DNA of 64,000 nt, taken from assembly GCA_002154655.1 (NCBI GenBank), contig NGUZ01000008.1, positions 1 through 64,000 on the forward strand. The letters run 5' to 3'. The notes below the pieces were generated by a model. The model was not told the origin of the DNA, did no database searches, and saw nothing but the letters and a program-made list of their open reading frames with translations. Positions 1 through 7,417 of the stretch are shown piece by piece. Origin of the DNA: Corynebacterium kefirresidentii (lineage in GTDB: Bacteria; Actinomycetota; Actinomycetes; Mycobacteriales; Mycobacteriaceae). Made by a program: the position numbers and the translations under genes. The stretch's first letter is position 1, and every line of letters starts with the position of its first letter.

Positions 1-73
1 GCCCCGTTCGTCTAGCGGCCTAGGACGCCGGCCTCTCACGCCGGTAACACGGGTTCAAATCCCGTACGGGGTA
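1..73 (+). tRNA. tRNA-Glu (anticodon CUC)
   Basis: Full cloverleaf. A seven-base acceptor stem closes between 1-7 and 66-72, with discriminator A73. The anticodon stem is 28-32 with 40-44, the loop is CTCTCAC with anticodon CTC at 35-37, and the T-loop is GTTCAAAT. It decodes GAG. CCA is not encoded. The 73 bases recur unchanged at 763-835. Confidence 0.97.
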
Positions 74-79
74 CAAAGA

Positions 80-106
80 CCTCCAGCTTAGCGCTGGAGG
101 ATTTTT
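80..106 (+). terminator. Rho-independent terminator of first tRNA-Glu
   Basis: Perfect 8-bp stem CCTCCAGC (80-87) with GCTGGAGG (93-100), a 5-base loop, then A and five T. It starts 7 bases after the tRNA. Confidence 0.9.
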
Positions 107-313
107 CATATCCGAGGCGGTATCCTTTCGGGGCTTAAGAGGGAAGGTATCGATTGCGAGGTGTCGTCTAAAGGCCACGTGGAGATGTGGTCAAGCATGG
201 GGACTGGTTATAACCTAACCCCGGACCATTGGTAGCTTTCGCGCAGGCAGCGACGCGCCGCCGATAAGACCAGGGTTAAGACCACCGCGAAGTTGCGCAA
301 ACCCCTTCCAGTC

Positions 314-344
314 CTGCAAGTACAGGCATAGACTGCAAGTACAG
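314..344 (+). repeat. 12-bp direct repeat, two copies
   Basis: CTGCAAGTACAG occurs at 314-325 and again at 333-344, 19 bp start to start (nearly two helical turns). Function unknown. It could be a duplicated protein-binding site or chance. Confidence 0.4.
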
Positions 345-370
345 CAGAAAACAGACAGAAAGGAGAGCGG

Positions 371-430
371 GTGACAGAAATCGAAACGCACCACAGCGAA
401 GGCGCACAGGCCGAAAGCATAGCCAGGTAG
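371..430 (+). CDS. Possible 19-residue peptide (weak)
   Basis: GTG at 371 follows AAAGGAG at 359-365 with good spacing and opens a 19-codon frame (begins MTEIETHHSEG) ending in TAG at 428-430. The peptide is polar, with acidic residues and two histidines. Only the ribosome site supports it; there is no homology I recognise and so short a frame is easily random. It lies between the two tRNA-Glu genes. Confidence 0.15.
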   Translation: MTEIETHHSEGAQAESIAR

Positions 431-762
431 TAACGCTATAATTCACAACTTCCTTCCCACTAACATTTGTACGAAGTATAGGAGCCTGCAGTATATGCAC
501 TTCGACGCACAGCGCCATCCCGAGTCCTACTAGCACAGCGTTCTCGGCCACGGACTATCCACAGATTGCATGCGGAATAACCACTGATTCGATCCGCACC
601 TCGGCCATGAAGAACCCTCACTGCAGTAGAAGACTCGGGATCCTTTTCGTTTTCCTAGCCTCCGCCCTCAAAACCGCCCCTAAGCGTGCGATTTGTGCTC
701 AGTTAACCCATCGTTTACTCTTAACGAGTCCGCAACGCACAGTGTGCGATTGCTGCGAACGC

Positions 763-835
763 GCCCCGTTCGTCTAGCGGCCTAGGACGCCGGCCTCTCA
801 CGCCGGTAACACGGGTTCAAATCCCGTACGGGGTA
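763..835 (+). tRNA. tRNA-Glu (anticodon CUC), second copy
   Basis: Base-for-base identical to the tRNA at 1-73. The flanking sequence differs on the right side, so the identity stops exactly at the gene ends. A separate terminator follows, so the two copies are probably separate transcription units. Confidence 0.97.
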
Positions 836-844
836 CCACTAGCA

Positions 845-880
845 AGCTGCGAGCTTAATGGCTCGCAGCTTTTTGTTTTT
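845..880 (+). terminator. Rho-independent terminator of second tRNA-Glu
   Basis: Perfect 10-bp stem AGCTGCGAGC (845-854) with GCTCGCAGCT (861-870), a 6-base loop and a T-rich run TTTTGTTTTT. The 240 bases beyond, up to the convergent YhgE/Pip gene, hold only that operon's own terminator. Confidence 0.93.
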
Positions 881-1052
881 AGTTCCAGGCGCATTTTTTG
901 CGGTTGGTGGCCCATAAATCTCTCGGCCCTCAGGCGCCTGTATTCTTCAATTCTCGCTCGATTCTCGTCGAGCGCCCTAACAGTGGAGCAGGAGGCATTT
1001 CACCCACTACAGTGAGTTCTGAGTGGTCAGCTGCGTCCTGCGCTAGACCGCA

Positions 1053-1095
1053 GCAAGAAAGAAGCCCAACGGGCCGTGAAACGGCTCGCTGGGCT
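1053..1095 (-). terminator. Terminator of the YhgE/Pip operon
   Basis: On the minus strand AGCCCAGCGAGCCG pairs (with two mismatches) with CGGCCCGTTGGGCT across a 5-base loop, followed by TCTTTCTT. It lies 28 bp past the stop codon of the last gene. Confidence 0.8.
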
Positions 1096-1122
1096 GTGTA
1101 AGGGGGCGTCGCCAAGCGCTGG

Positions 1123-3330
1123 CTATGCCATCACCTTCGTCTTCTTAATCGCCTTTTGTAGGCGCTTGTGATAAGCGTCCATGGCGCGGCGGATAAGGAG
1201 TCCGACGAGCAATGCTGGGATGGTAAACAGCAGTAGCATGCCCAGCTCGCGCCAAATATCGCCATGGTAGATACCCGCGATGGCGCTGCGGAAAGCATCG
1301 ATGGCATAGGTCGCTGGCAGCCACGGGCTGACGTTTTGGAACCATTCAGGCAGCAATGGCAACGGGTAGGCGCCGCCGGAACCAGACACTTGTATCACAA
1401 GCAGCAATACCGCCAAGGCCTTGCCAGCACTATCGAGTGTGATGACCAGTGAGTAAATGATCAACATGAATACTAGCGAGACTACCCATGCTGCGAACAT
1501 GAGCATGAACGGGTGTGCAGGCTCGATTTGGACGAAGAAAATGAGGCTAAGCACCACCAAGGTGGCTTGAGCCAGACCGACCAACGCGAGCGTGGCAAAG
1601 CGACCGAAGAATGCCTGGCCACGGGTGAAATCGCTTTCGTCGTACTTGCCGTTCTCGTCTTTTCGCAAGTACTTGCGCTCGGCGTTGGTATGGACCAGCA
1701 CGCACGCTAGGAGGGCACCTACCCACAGCGACAAGGTGAGGTAGAACGGTGTCATGCCTACGCCGAAGGCGGCCACAGGATAGACCGGTTCACGGTCCAC
1801 AGCCACAGGAGCGGCAATTCGGGAGGCAAGCAGCTCTGGGTCAGAGCCGACAATATCAGCGAGCTTGCTCAAATCGCCGCCGTTGCGGACCTCGTCAATC
1901 TTGCGCCCCATATCCGCAAAGCGGCCGCTTTGCTCCCGCAGGGTGCCGGCAAGGCTAGCAGTAGTATCGCGTGCGCGTGCCAGGCTTTGTTGTGGTGACT
2001 CGTTATCTTGAGAAACCGAGTCGCGAATACCAGCTATGTCCTGCTTAACAGCATCAATATCGCCGGCCACTACAGAGACGCTTTGGTTGAGCTGATCCAG
2101 CTGGGGCTTGAGGTTCTCGTTATAAGAAGTGCGCGCCTTCTCTGCGGCGTGCTTCGCATTGGCGATGGCATCCTTGGTGCGCTGGCGCGATTCTTGCGAG
2201 GTGCCACGGCCCTGCTCAATATCATCGGCGGTCGAAACCAACGAATCATGTAGCGCGTTGCTCTGGGCGATAGAAGCATCAATCTGGCCCATCAACGCCT
2301 TATAGCCGCCAGCGACTGGAGCCGGCAGCGCCGCTTTATCGGCTTGCTCCTTGATGGAAGCGCGTACGCCCTCAAAGGCGCTCGTTTGCTCATTCACACG
2401 TTCAGCTGCGCTGCGGTAGGTCTGCGCCGTTTGTGCGGTGGCGTTACTTGCGTTATTGAGCAACTCATCAACCTGGGCAGAAAGCGCATCGTAGCTTTGC
2501 GTAGTAGCCGCTAAGGAAGCGTCTAATGAATCTGCAGAGTCATTGAGGGTGGAGCGCAGAATATCAATGGGGTTCTCGCCTTGGGCATTGTCCGTCTCCG
2601 TAGCCTGGCGGCCGGCCTCGGCGAGGATATTATCCGCTGCCTGCGTAAGCGGGAGGGTGGAATCGACAAGATTGCTTAGGGCACCTACAGTGCCTGAAGC
2701 CGCATCGAGGCGAGTGCTGACATTATTGATGCGGTTGTGAAGGTTATTGAGTGCCGTCTGGGTGTCGTCTTCGTTGAGGTATTTATCCAAATCGGATACG
2801 ACGCCGAGACCAACATTGGACACCACGCGGGTGAAGGACTCGTCGATTTTTTGAATGACGCCGTCCGCGCTCTTTTGCGTGATGGTGGTAGACAGCGCGT
2901 TCTTCTTCTCATTGGTATAGAGATTGAGCTTGCTGGGCTCGGTTCCTTCTACATAAAAGGTAAGCAGATCCGCGCTGAAATCCTTTGGCAGGACGATGCC
3001 GGCATAATATTCACCGGATTTTGTTCCTTCGACCGCATCGGAGCTATCTGTAATGACCCAATCAATTTCGTGATTGCGGCTGAGCTGCGAGAGTACTTCA
3101 TCGCCCAAATTGAGCTTCAATGAGGCTAGGTCACTTTCGTGTCCCTCATCTTCGCTGGCAACAGCAATCTTGAGCTGGTTGGTATTGGCAAAAGGATCCC
3201 AGCTGGCGAGCACGTTGAAGGAAGTAAAAAGCAACGGAATGATAGCAAGACCGAAGATAATGACTGCGGTCATGACATTGGTGCGAATGGCGTGGAGGTC
3301 ATCGCGGAGAATGGTCAGAATGTTTTTCAT
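1123..3330 (-). CDS. YhgE/Pip family membrane protein (downstream paralogue)
   Basis: A 735-residue integral membrane protein. One hydrophobic helix near residues 20-42 is followed by the family N-terminal domain (NVLASWDPFANTNQLKIAV). Next comes a long predicted extracytoplasmic helical region (about 190-500), rich in Ala, Asp and Gln. A block of about six membrane helices from roughly residue 515 to the end carries GSGGAYPLPLLPEWF. Relatives include Lactococcus phage-infection protein Pip, Bacillus YueB and Staphylococcus EsaA (type VII secretion). No ESX genes are nearby, so the role here is open. The ATG at 3330 lies 3 bp past the stop of the upstream paralogue, so the two are co-translated. 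An export or envelope-assembly role is inference. Confidence 0.85.
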   Translation of the reverse strand: MKNILTILRDDLHAIRTNVMTAVIIFGLAIIPLLFTSFNVLASWDPFANTNQLKIAVASEDEGHESDLASLKLNLGDEVLSQLSRNHEIDWVITDSSDAVEGTKSGEYYAGIVLPKDFSADLLTFYVEGTEPSKLNLYTNEKKNALSTTITQKSADGVIQKIDESFTRVVSNVGLGVVSDLDKYLNEDDTQTALNNLHNRINNVSTRLDAASGTVGALSNLVDSTLPLTQAADNILAEAGRQATETDNAQGENPIDILRSTLNDSADSLDASLAATTQSYDALSAQVDELLNNASNATAQTAQTYRSAAERVNEQTSAFEGVRASIKEQADKAALPAPVAGGYKALMGQIDASIAQSNALHDSLVSTADDIEQGRGTSQESRQRTKDAIANAKHAAEKARTSYNENLKPQLDQLNQSVSVVAGDIDAVKQDIAGIRDSVSQDNESPQQSLARARDTTASLAGTLREQSGRFADMGRKIDEVRNGGDLSKLADIVGSDPELLASRIAAPVAVDREPVYPVAAFGVGMTPFYLTLSLWVGALLACVLVHTNAERKYLRKDENGKYDESDFTRGQAFFGRFATLALVGLAQATLVVLSLIFFVQIEPAHPFMLMFAAWVVSLVFMLIIYSLVITLDSAGKALAVLLLVIQVSGSGGAYPLPLLPEWFQNVSPWLPATYAIDAFRSAIAGIYHGDIWRELGMLLLFTIPALLVGLLIRRAMDAYHKRLQKAIKKTKVMA

Positions 3331-3333
3331 GAC

Positions 3334-6006
3334 TTACTCGCCGCCCTTTCCGGAGTCATCGCCTTCAACGGCGGGTATTTCTTTGGTCTCGGTGGTATCA
3401 GTAGGTGCGGATTCCTCGTCCAAATCTTCCAGGAGGTAGCGGTTTGGGTGTTCCTGTTGGTGCTCGAGGTGCTCCTGGATTTCCTCGTCGCTAAGATCCG
3501 CCAGGCGGTTATCATGTGCGATGCTCTGCTTGACGTACTCGAGGGAACAGATAACACCCACCGCGATGAGCGTAACCAGGCAGGCTAGGCCGAAGATGAT
3601 GGCCTTTTCTCCAGGGTTAATGCGTGAGTAGATACCCAAAGCGACAACCAGCGCCAGGCCCACCGCCACGGTGATTTTCATCAACTGAGAGTAGTTCCTG
3701 CGCGCCATGCCCCACTTATCCTCAAGGCTTTGTTGATAAGCCTCGCGGTCGTTTAAGGCATAGAGGAGATCGGTGAAACGGTAGCGGCTTCCTACAAGGT
3801 GGACCTGTTCATTGATAACCAATCCACCCTTGCGCAGTTCGTCGTTGACCAACATATTGACGTTGGACAAGCCACGGCGCATCACCGTACCGATAATGTA
3901 GGCAATCGCAGCCATGCCAATGAGCGCGCAAAGGTCACGTGCGTAATGGTTACCGTAGAAACCTCCGACGGTTTCTCGCATGGCGTCAATGCCGTATGTA
4001 AAGGGGAGGAACGGGTGTACCGCACGGAAGAAATCTGGCGTCATCTCAATCGGGTAGAGGCCGGAAGCGCCAGGAATCTGGATGAAGGCAAAGACCACCG
4101 CGATGCCTCGGCCCACGTGGCCAAACGTAGACACCAAGCTATAGGTAATGCTCAGGTAGCACAGGCCTACGATGACTGCAGTACCGACATAAGCCGCTGC
4201 ATTGGCATGCTCGACTCCAATGGCAAGGTTGCCGATGGACACGATGAGCGCTTGGGCGATGGCAAAGAAGGAGAGTAAAAGGAAGCGGGCAAGGTAAGCC
4301 GTGGTGATGGTGAGGTTTTTGCGACCCTGCGGGTCTACCTCAGCGCGGAAGATGATGAGCAGCATGAAAGCGCCGATCCACAGTGTGAGGTTGATAAATA
4401 GCGAGGACATGCCGGAGCCGTAGTGCTTCACAGGGAAGACAGCGTGGCTTTCCATCTCCGCAGGAGAGGCAAGGAAGGAAGAGACCTCATCGGTATTCAG
4501 GCCCTTGACCGACTGCAAGATGGAATTGTTATTGGCGGTATTACTCAACGCCAATACATCGCTGCGGGAGGCGCGGAGCCCTTCCTCAATGCCGTCCAGG
4601 TCTACGGAGAAGCGTTCCACTACCTGTTGGGCTTGGCTAAGCTGCTCGTCGACGCCGCCCAAGAGCCCATCGGTCTGGCCCACCAGGGCCTTTTGGCTTT
4701 CGAGCGAGGCGGAAAGTTTTCCGGTGGTAGCTGTGACGTCGGAAAGCGCGGCATTGAGCTTGGGCAAGCCCTCGGCCACATTATCGCGCAGCGCGTGGGA
4801 GTCATCGCGCGTTTGGGCAGCCATCTTATCCAGCAAGCTCGTTGTCTTATTGAGCGAATCGATGGTGTCGTTGGTATCGCTGTTGAGAGAGTCCAGGTCA
4901 CCGAGGACTGCGCGGTTCTGATTATTGCGCTCACGCAAATCTCCCACCTGATCTTTAATCTGCTGGGAAACCTGTGGGGGCAGGGCTGGAGATGAGGCGA
5001 GCTTATCGAGCTGGTCAATAGCCCGATCCGCTTCACCAACGATGCCTGCTGCGCCAGCAGAAGCAGCATCGACGCGAGTGAGGGCACCGCGTAGCTTGCC
5101 AGATACCGAGCCCACGGTAGCGTTGGCAGAAGCGGTGCCGTCTGCCAACGCGGTCGTTCCTTCCACATAAGCGGCCGTGGCGTCATCGGAGAAAGAAGTG
5201 ACCTCGCGCTGGACCTCGGCGGTAATTGAAGTAACTTCGTTCAACGCGGTCTGCGCGTCATCGACGGTCTGTTGGACTGTCCCGAGTGATTCGCGCGCTT
5301 GCGCGATAGTCGGGCGTGCGTCATCGATGGTGGCGTGAACGTCGGCCAACTGGCTGCGCGAGTTGGCTACAGTGTCTGCGGTTTCCGAAAAAGAATCCGC
5401 GGTATCGCTCGCGGTACGGTTAATCTTCTGGCTTAAATCACCACCGGAATTTTTAAGCTCCGTCGCCACTGAATCTGCCACTTGCTCATTGAAAGTAGTG
5501 CTAATAGTGGTATCCAGAGTCGAAGCACCGGTATCAGTAATCTTCGGCGCGATTGCATTGAGCTTTTCGTTAACGTGGTATTCGAGCGTGGGCTGAGAAT
5601 ACGTACCTTTAAACAGGCTGACGAAATCGGCCGAGAAGTCCTCGGGCACTATTACCGAGGCGAAGACGTCACCCTTCTTAACGGCGTCCTCGGCTTCTTG
5701 CCTGTCCATGAATTGCCAGCCAAGCCTGTCGTTATCATGCAGCTTGTCAATCATTTGTCCGCCGACGTCTAAGTGGCCGGTCATCTCCGAGGTGGCGCCC
5801 TTGTCCTCATTTACAACGGCGACCTTGAGGTGTTCTGTGTTTCCGTAGGGATCCCAGAAACCGGAGATGTTTACCCAGGAATACAGGGCTGGGGTGATCA
5901 TCAAACCAATAAGGATCACCCAGACCTGCGGGGTCCGCCACAAGCGGACAAAATCTTGGAGAAAAATCTTCCAACTAGTAATCACTCGAAGAACCGTAGC
6001 ACCCAA
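3334..6006 (-). CDS. YhgE/Pip family membrane protein (upstream paralogue, long C-terminus)
   Basis: Up to 890 residues, same plan as the next gene: N-terminal helix (about 22-45), the conserved NISGFWDPYGNTEHLKVAVV stretch, a long helical external region (about 190-510), then a membrane block with PGASGLYPIEMTPDFF. It differs by a C-terminal extension with two more helices (about 775-830) and an acidic cytoplasmic tail (EEIQEHLEHQQEHPN and beyond). The frame opens with TTG at 6006. A GTG seven codons in (5985) is an alternative, and neither has a clear ribosome site, so the start is uncertain. First gene of a two-gene operon. A palindromic candidate operator sits just upstream. The two proteins probably work as a pair. 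Confidence 0.83.
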   Translation of the reverse strand: MGATVLRVITSWKIFLQDFVRLWRTPQVWVILIGLMITPALYSWVNISGFWDPYGNTEHLKVAVVNEDKGATSEMTGHLDVGGQMIDKLHDNDRLGWQFMDRQEAEDAVKKGDVFASVIVPEDFSADFVSLFKGTYSQPTLEYHVNEKLNAIAPKITDTGASTLDTTISTTFNEQVADSVATELKNSGGDLSQKINRTASDTADSFSETADTVANSRSQLADVHATIDDARPTIAQARESLGTVQQTVDDAQTALNEVTSITAEVQREVTSFSDDATAAYVEGTTALADGTASANATVGSVSGKLRGALTRVDAASAGAAGIVGEADRAIDQLDKLASSPALPPQVSQQIKDQVGDLRERNNQNRAVLGDLDSLNSDTNDTIDSLNKTTSLLDKMAAQTRDDSHALRDNVAEGLPKLNAALSDVTATTGKLSASLESQKALVGQTDGLLGGVDEQLSQAQQVVERFSVDLDGIEEGLRASRSDVLALSNTANNNSILQSVKGLNTDEVSSFLASPAEMESHAVFPVKHYGSGMSSLFINLTLWIGAFMLLIIFRAEVDPQGRKNLTITTAYLARFLLLSFFAIAQALIVSIGNLAIGVEHANAAAYVGTAVIVGLCYLSITYSLVSTFGHVGRGIAVVFAFIQIPGASGLYPIEMTPDFFRAVHPFLPFTYGIDAMRETVGGFYGNHYARDLCALIGMAAIAYIIGTVMRRGLSNVNMLVNDELRKGGLVINEQVHLVGSRYRFTDLLYALNDREAYQQSLEDKWGMARRNYSQLMKITVAVGLALVVALGIYSRINPGEKAIIFGLACLVTLIAVGVICSLEYVKQSIAHDNRLADLSDEEIQEHLEHQQEHPNRYLLEDLDEESAPTDTTETKEIPAVEGDDSGKGGE

Positions 6007-6015
6007 CCGGAAAGA

Positions 6016-6035
6016 ACTAATAGTCTGACTGTCAG
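6016..6035 (-). promoter_or_regulatory. Palindromic candidate operator of the YhgE/Pip operon
   Basis: Two perfect odd-centred palindromes abut: ACTA-A-TAGT (6016-6024) and CTGAC-T-GTCAG (6025-6035), 10-30 bp before the first possible start codon of the operon. The arrangement suits a dimeric repressor of the TetR type, but no such regulator gene lies in the window. Operator identity is inference. Confidence 0.45.
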
Positions 6036-6201
6036 TTTTAACAGAAATGAGAGAGTGTGTCCTGTCGAGCTCGCAGATATGTTTCTGGTGTGAATTTCGG
6101 GGCGCTCTTTAGCGGAAGGGTAGACATAGAAATGGCCGCCGTGACCCACAAGGTGAAGGGCCAGGGCGGCGCACAATGAGGGGCTAAGCCCCGAGCTGCA
6201 A

Positions 6202-6495
6202 CTAGTGCTCGTCGTAGTGATTGCCGTGTGCGGCGTGGCGGTGGCCGTCGTGCAGGTAGTCCACATGGTCGCCGTGCGGGATTGCTACGTGGCCGCAGCC
6301 TTCACCATGGGTGTGGTCGGTGTGAGCCTCGGCTTCTACGTGCTCGGTGGTCTCGCACTCGTCCCAGTGGCCATCGTGTTCGCGGTGGATATGGCCTTCG
6401 TGGAGGTAGTCGGTGTGGTCGCCGTGTGGGAAGGATACGTGGCCGCAATCGGTGCCGTGGGTGTGGGTGTGGTTTTCGTGGGTGGTGTGGGTCAT
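6202..6495 (-). CDS. Histidine-rich, probable metal-binding protein with internal duplication
   Basis: A 97-residue soluble protein in which about a quarter of residues are His, with two Cys-Gly-His motifs. It is two tandem copies of one unit, CGHVSFPHGDHTDYLHEGH and CGHVAIPHGDHVDYLHDGH, each followed by more His and acidic residues. There is no signal peptide and no membrane helix. The ATG at 6495 is chosen because AAAGGA precedes it at good spacing; a frame extension upstream lacks such support. Similar small His-rich corynebacterial proteins are sometimes labelled zinc transporter permease, which the sequence does not support. Likely a zinc (or nickel/copper) buffer or chaperone. The coding strand is so repetitive that long antisense frames arise. 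Confidence 0.8.
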   Translation of the reverse strand: MTHTTHENHTHTHGTDCGHVSFPHGDHTDYLHEGHIHREHDGHWDECETTEHVEAEAHTDHTHGEGCGHVAIPHGDHVDYLHDGHRHAAHGNHYDEH

Positions 6496-6540
6496 GATGA
6501 CTGATCCTTTCTGGCGGGGAATAGTCCCCGTTGTTTTCAA

Positions 6541-6566
6541 CGTATTTTCATTAAATCGCATTTTCA
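6541..6566 (-). promoter_or_regulatory. Candidate metalloregulator (Zur-like) site
   Basis: Read on the minus strand, two direct half-sites TGAAAATGCG and TGAAAATACG lie about 50-70 bp before the His-rich gene, separated by ATTTAA. TGAAAAT half-sites resemble actinobacterial Zur boxes, though those are usually inverted rather than direct. With a His-rich product, zinc-responsive control is plausible but unproven. Confidence 0.35.
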
Positions 6567-6619
6567 GTTTGGTTTCAATAGCTGGCGGCGAGTTTCCTCA
6601 AATTTTTTTAAATGAGTAG

Positions 6620-6662
6620 AAAAAGGCCATACCCGCCTCTGTCAGGATTAGGCAGAGACGGG
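6620..6662 (-). terminator. Terminator of ltbR
   Basis: On the minus strand CCCGTCTCTG pairs with CAGAGGCGGG (one mismatch), followed a few bases later by a CTTTTTCT run. It sits 20 bp downstream of the ltbR stop codon. Confidence 0.75.
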
Positions 6663-6681
6663 CGGGGTGGGGTCGGGGGGT

Positions 6682-7365
6682 TTAAAGCTTGCTGCTCAAC
6701 TCGCGAGCGGACGCAGTAAGGATATCGGCGTACTTTTGCGCGGGTGAAGGCTGGAAGCGTTCGACAGATCCGGAAATGGACAAAACTGCCAGGAAAGTTC
6801 CGGCTTCGTCGAAAACCGGTGCAGAAATAGAGGCTAGCCCAGCTTCGCGTTCTTCAATGGACTCCGAATATCCTTGGCTTCTTGCTGCTTCGATGTCCTG
6901 GAGAGTAAACGAGGCGTCTTCGATATTGACATCTACATAGGCGGCAATGATGCGCGCTGCGGAGCCGGAGCTAAGTGGTAGCTGGCGTCCGACGGGGACG
7001 ACATTATGAAGGCCAGACTCGGGCTCCCTGGTGGCAATACAGGTGCGGGTATTTCCAGTGACCTCGTAAAGCTGGATGGACTCGCCGGTGTCCTCGCGCA
7101 GCTTCTCCATAATTGGACCCGCCACTTCTAGTAGGTGGTCACGGTTGCCAGGGAGGGCTGGACCGGCCTTCCACTTTCCTTCGGGGGTGCGAACGAGGAT
7201 GCGGTGCGCTTCCAGTGCGGTGGCTAGCCGGTGTGCCGTCGCCCGAGGTAGGCCCGTGGTTTCACATAGTTCGTTGAGGGTGGAGGGGTGGTTGGCGGCG
7301 GCCATCATGATGGCCATTGCTCGATCCAACACTTTAATTCCGGAAACTTCGCTATACTCTCCCAT
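6682..7365 (-). CDS. ltbR: IclR-family regulator LtbR (leucine and tryptophan biosynthesis)
   Basis: A 227-residue IclR-type regulator. The N-terminal winged helix (about residues 8-65) includes STLNELCETTGLPRATAHRL. The C-terminal effector domain (about 80-225) follows. Divergent from leuCD, the arrangement of LtbR in C. glutamicum, where it represses leuB, leuCD and trp genes. The ATG at 7365 is chosen because it begins the conserved part (MGEYSEVSGIKVLDRAM); a longer frame from 7401 would run through the operator. The 52-bp gap to leuC holds an inverted repeat that could serve both genes, so autoregulation is likely. Confidence 0.92.
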   Translation of the reverse strand: MGEYSEVSGIKVLDRAMAIMMAAANHPSTLNELCETTGLPRATAHRLATALEAHRILVRTPEGKWKAGPALPGNRDHLLEVAGPIMEKLREDTGESIQLYEVTGNTRTCIATREPESGLHNVVPVGRQLPLSSGSAARIIAAYVDVNIEDASFTLQDIEAARSQGYSESIEEREAGLASISAPVFDEAGTFLAVLSISGSVERFQPSPAQKYADILTASARELSSKL

Positions 7366-7369
7366 ACAA

Positions 7370-7400
7370 TGAAATCTACGTCCCAAATTATGAGATTTCA
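7370..7400. promoter_or_regulatory. ltbR-leuC intergenic inverted repeat (candidate LtbR operator)
   Basis: Perfect 8-bp arms TGAAATCT (7370-7377) and AGATTTCA (7393-7400) with a 15-bp spacer occupy most of the space between the two divergent starts. A plus-strand -10-like TATACT lies at 7353-7358, which would put the repeat just after the leuC transcription start. Assignment to LtbR is from context. Confidence 0.55.
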
Positions 7401-7417
7401 AGTGTGGAGAGATGTTT

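Larger units (their letters stand above)
107..762. other. Intergenic stretch between duplicate tRNA-Glu genes
   Basis: About 650 bases with no convincing gene. Open frames exist on the minus strand (208-420 and 276-551) but resemble no family and overlap each other. What can be seen: a 12-bp direct repeat at 314-344, a 19-codon frame with a good ribosome site at 371, and a 13-bp palindrome CGCACA-G-TGTGCG at 736-748 just before the second tRNA, probably part of its promoter region. It could be the remnant of a decayed gene or element. Confidence 0.5.

Noticed and set aside
208..551. Overlapping minus-strand frames between the tRNA-Glu genes
   Set aside because: Cys-rich, atypical composition, overlap each other, and no ribosome sites.
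1101..1118. 18-bp AGGGGGCGTCGCCAAGCG, also at 26021-26038
   Set aside because: One copy is intergenic and the other codes for part of the phosphoesterase. The flanks differ and the core is a common GC-rich word, so coincidence is likely.
6144..6192. Hairpins GCCGCC/GGCGGC and GGGGCTAAGCCCC after the His-rich gene
   Set aside because: They may form structure but no proper T run follows on the minus strand, so not called as a terminator.
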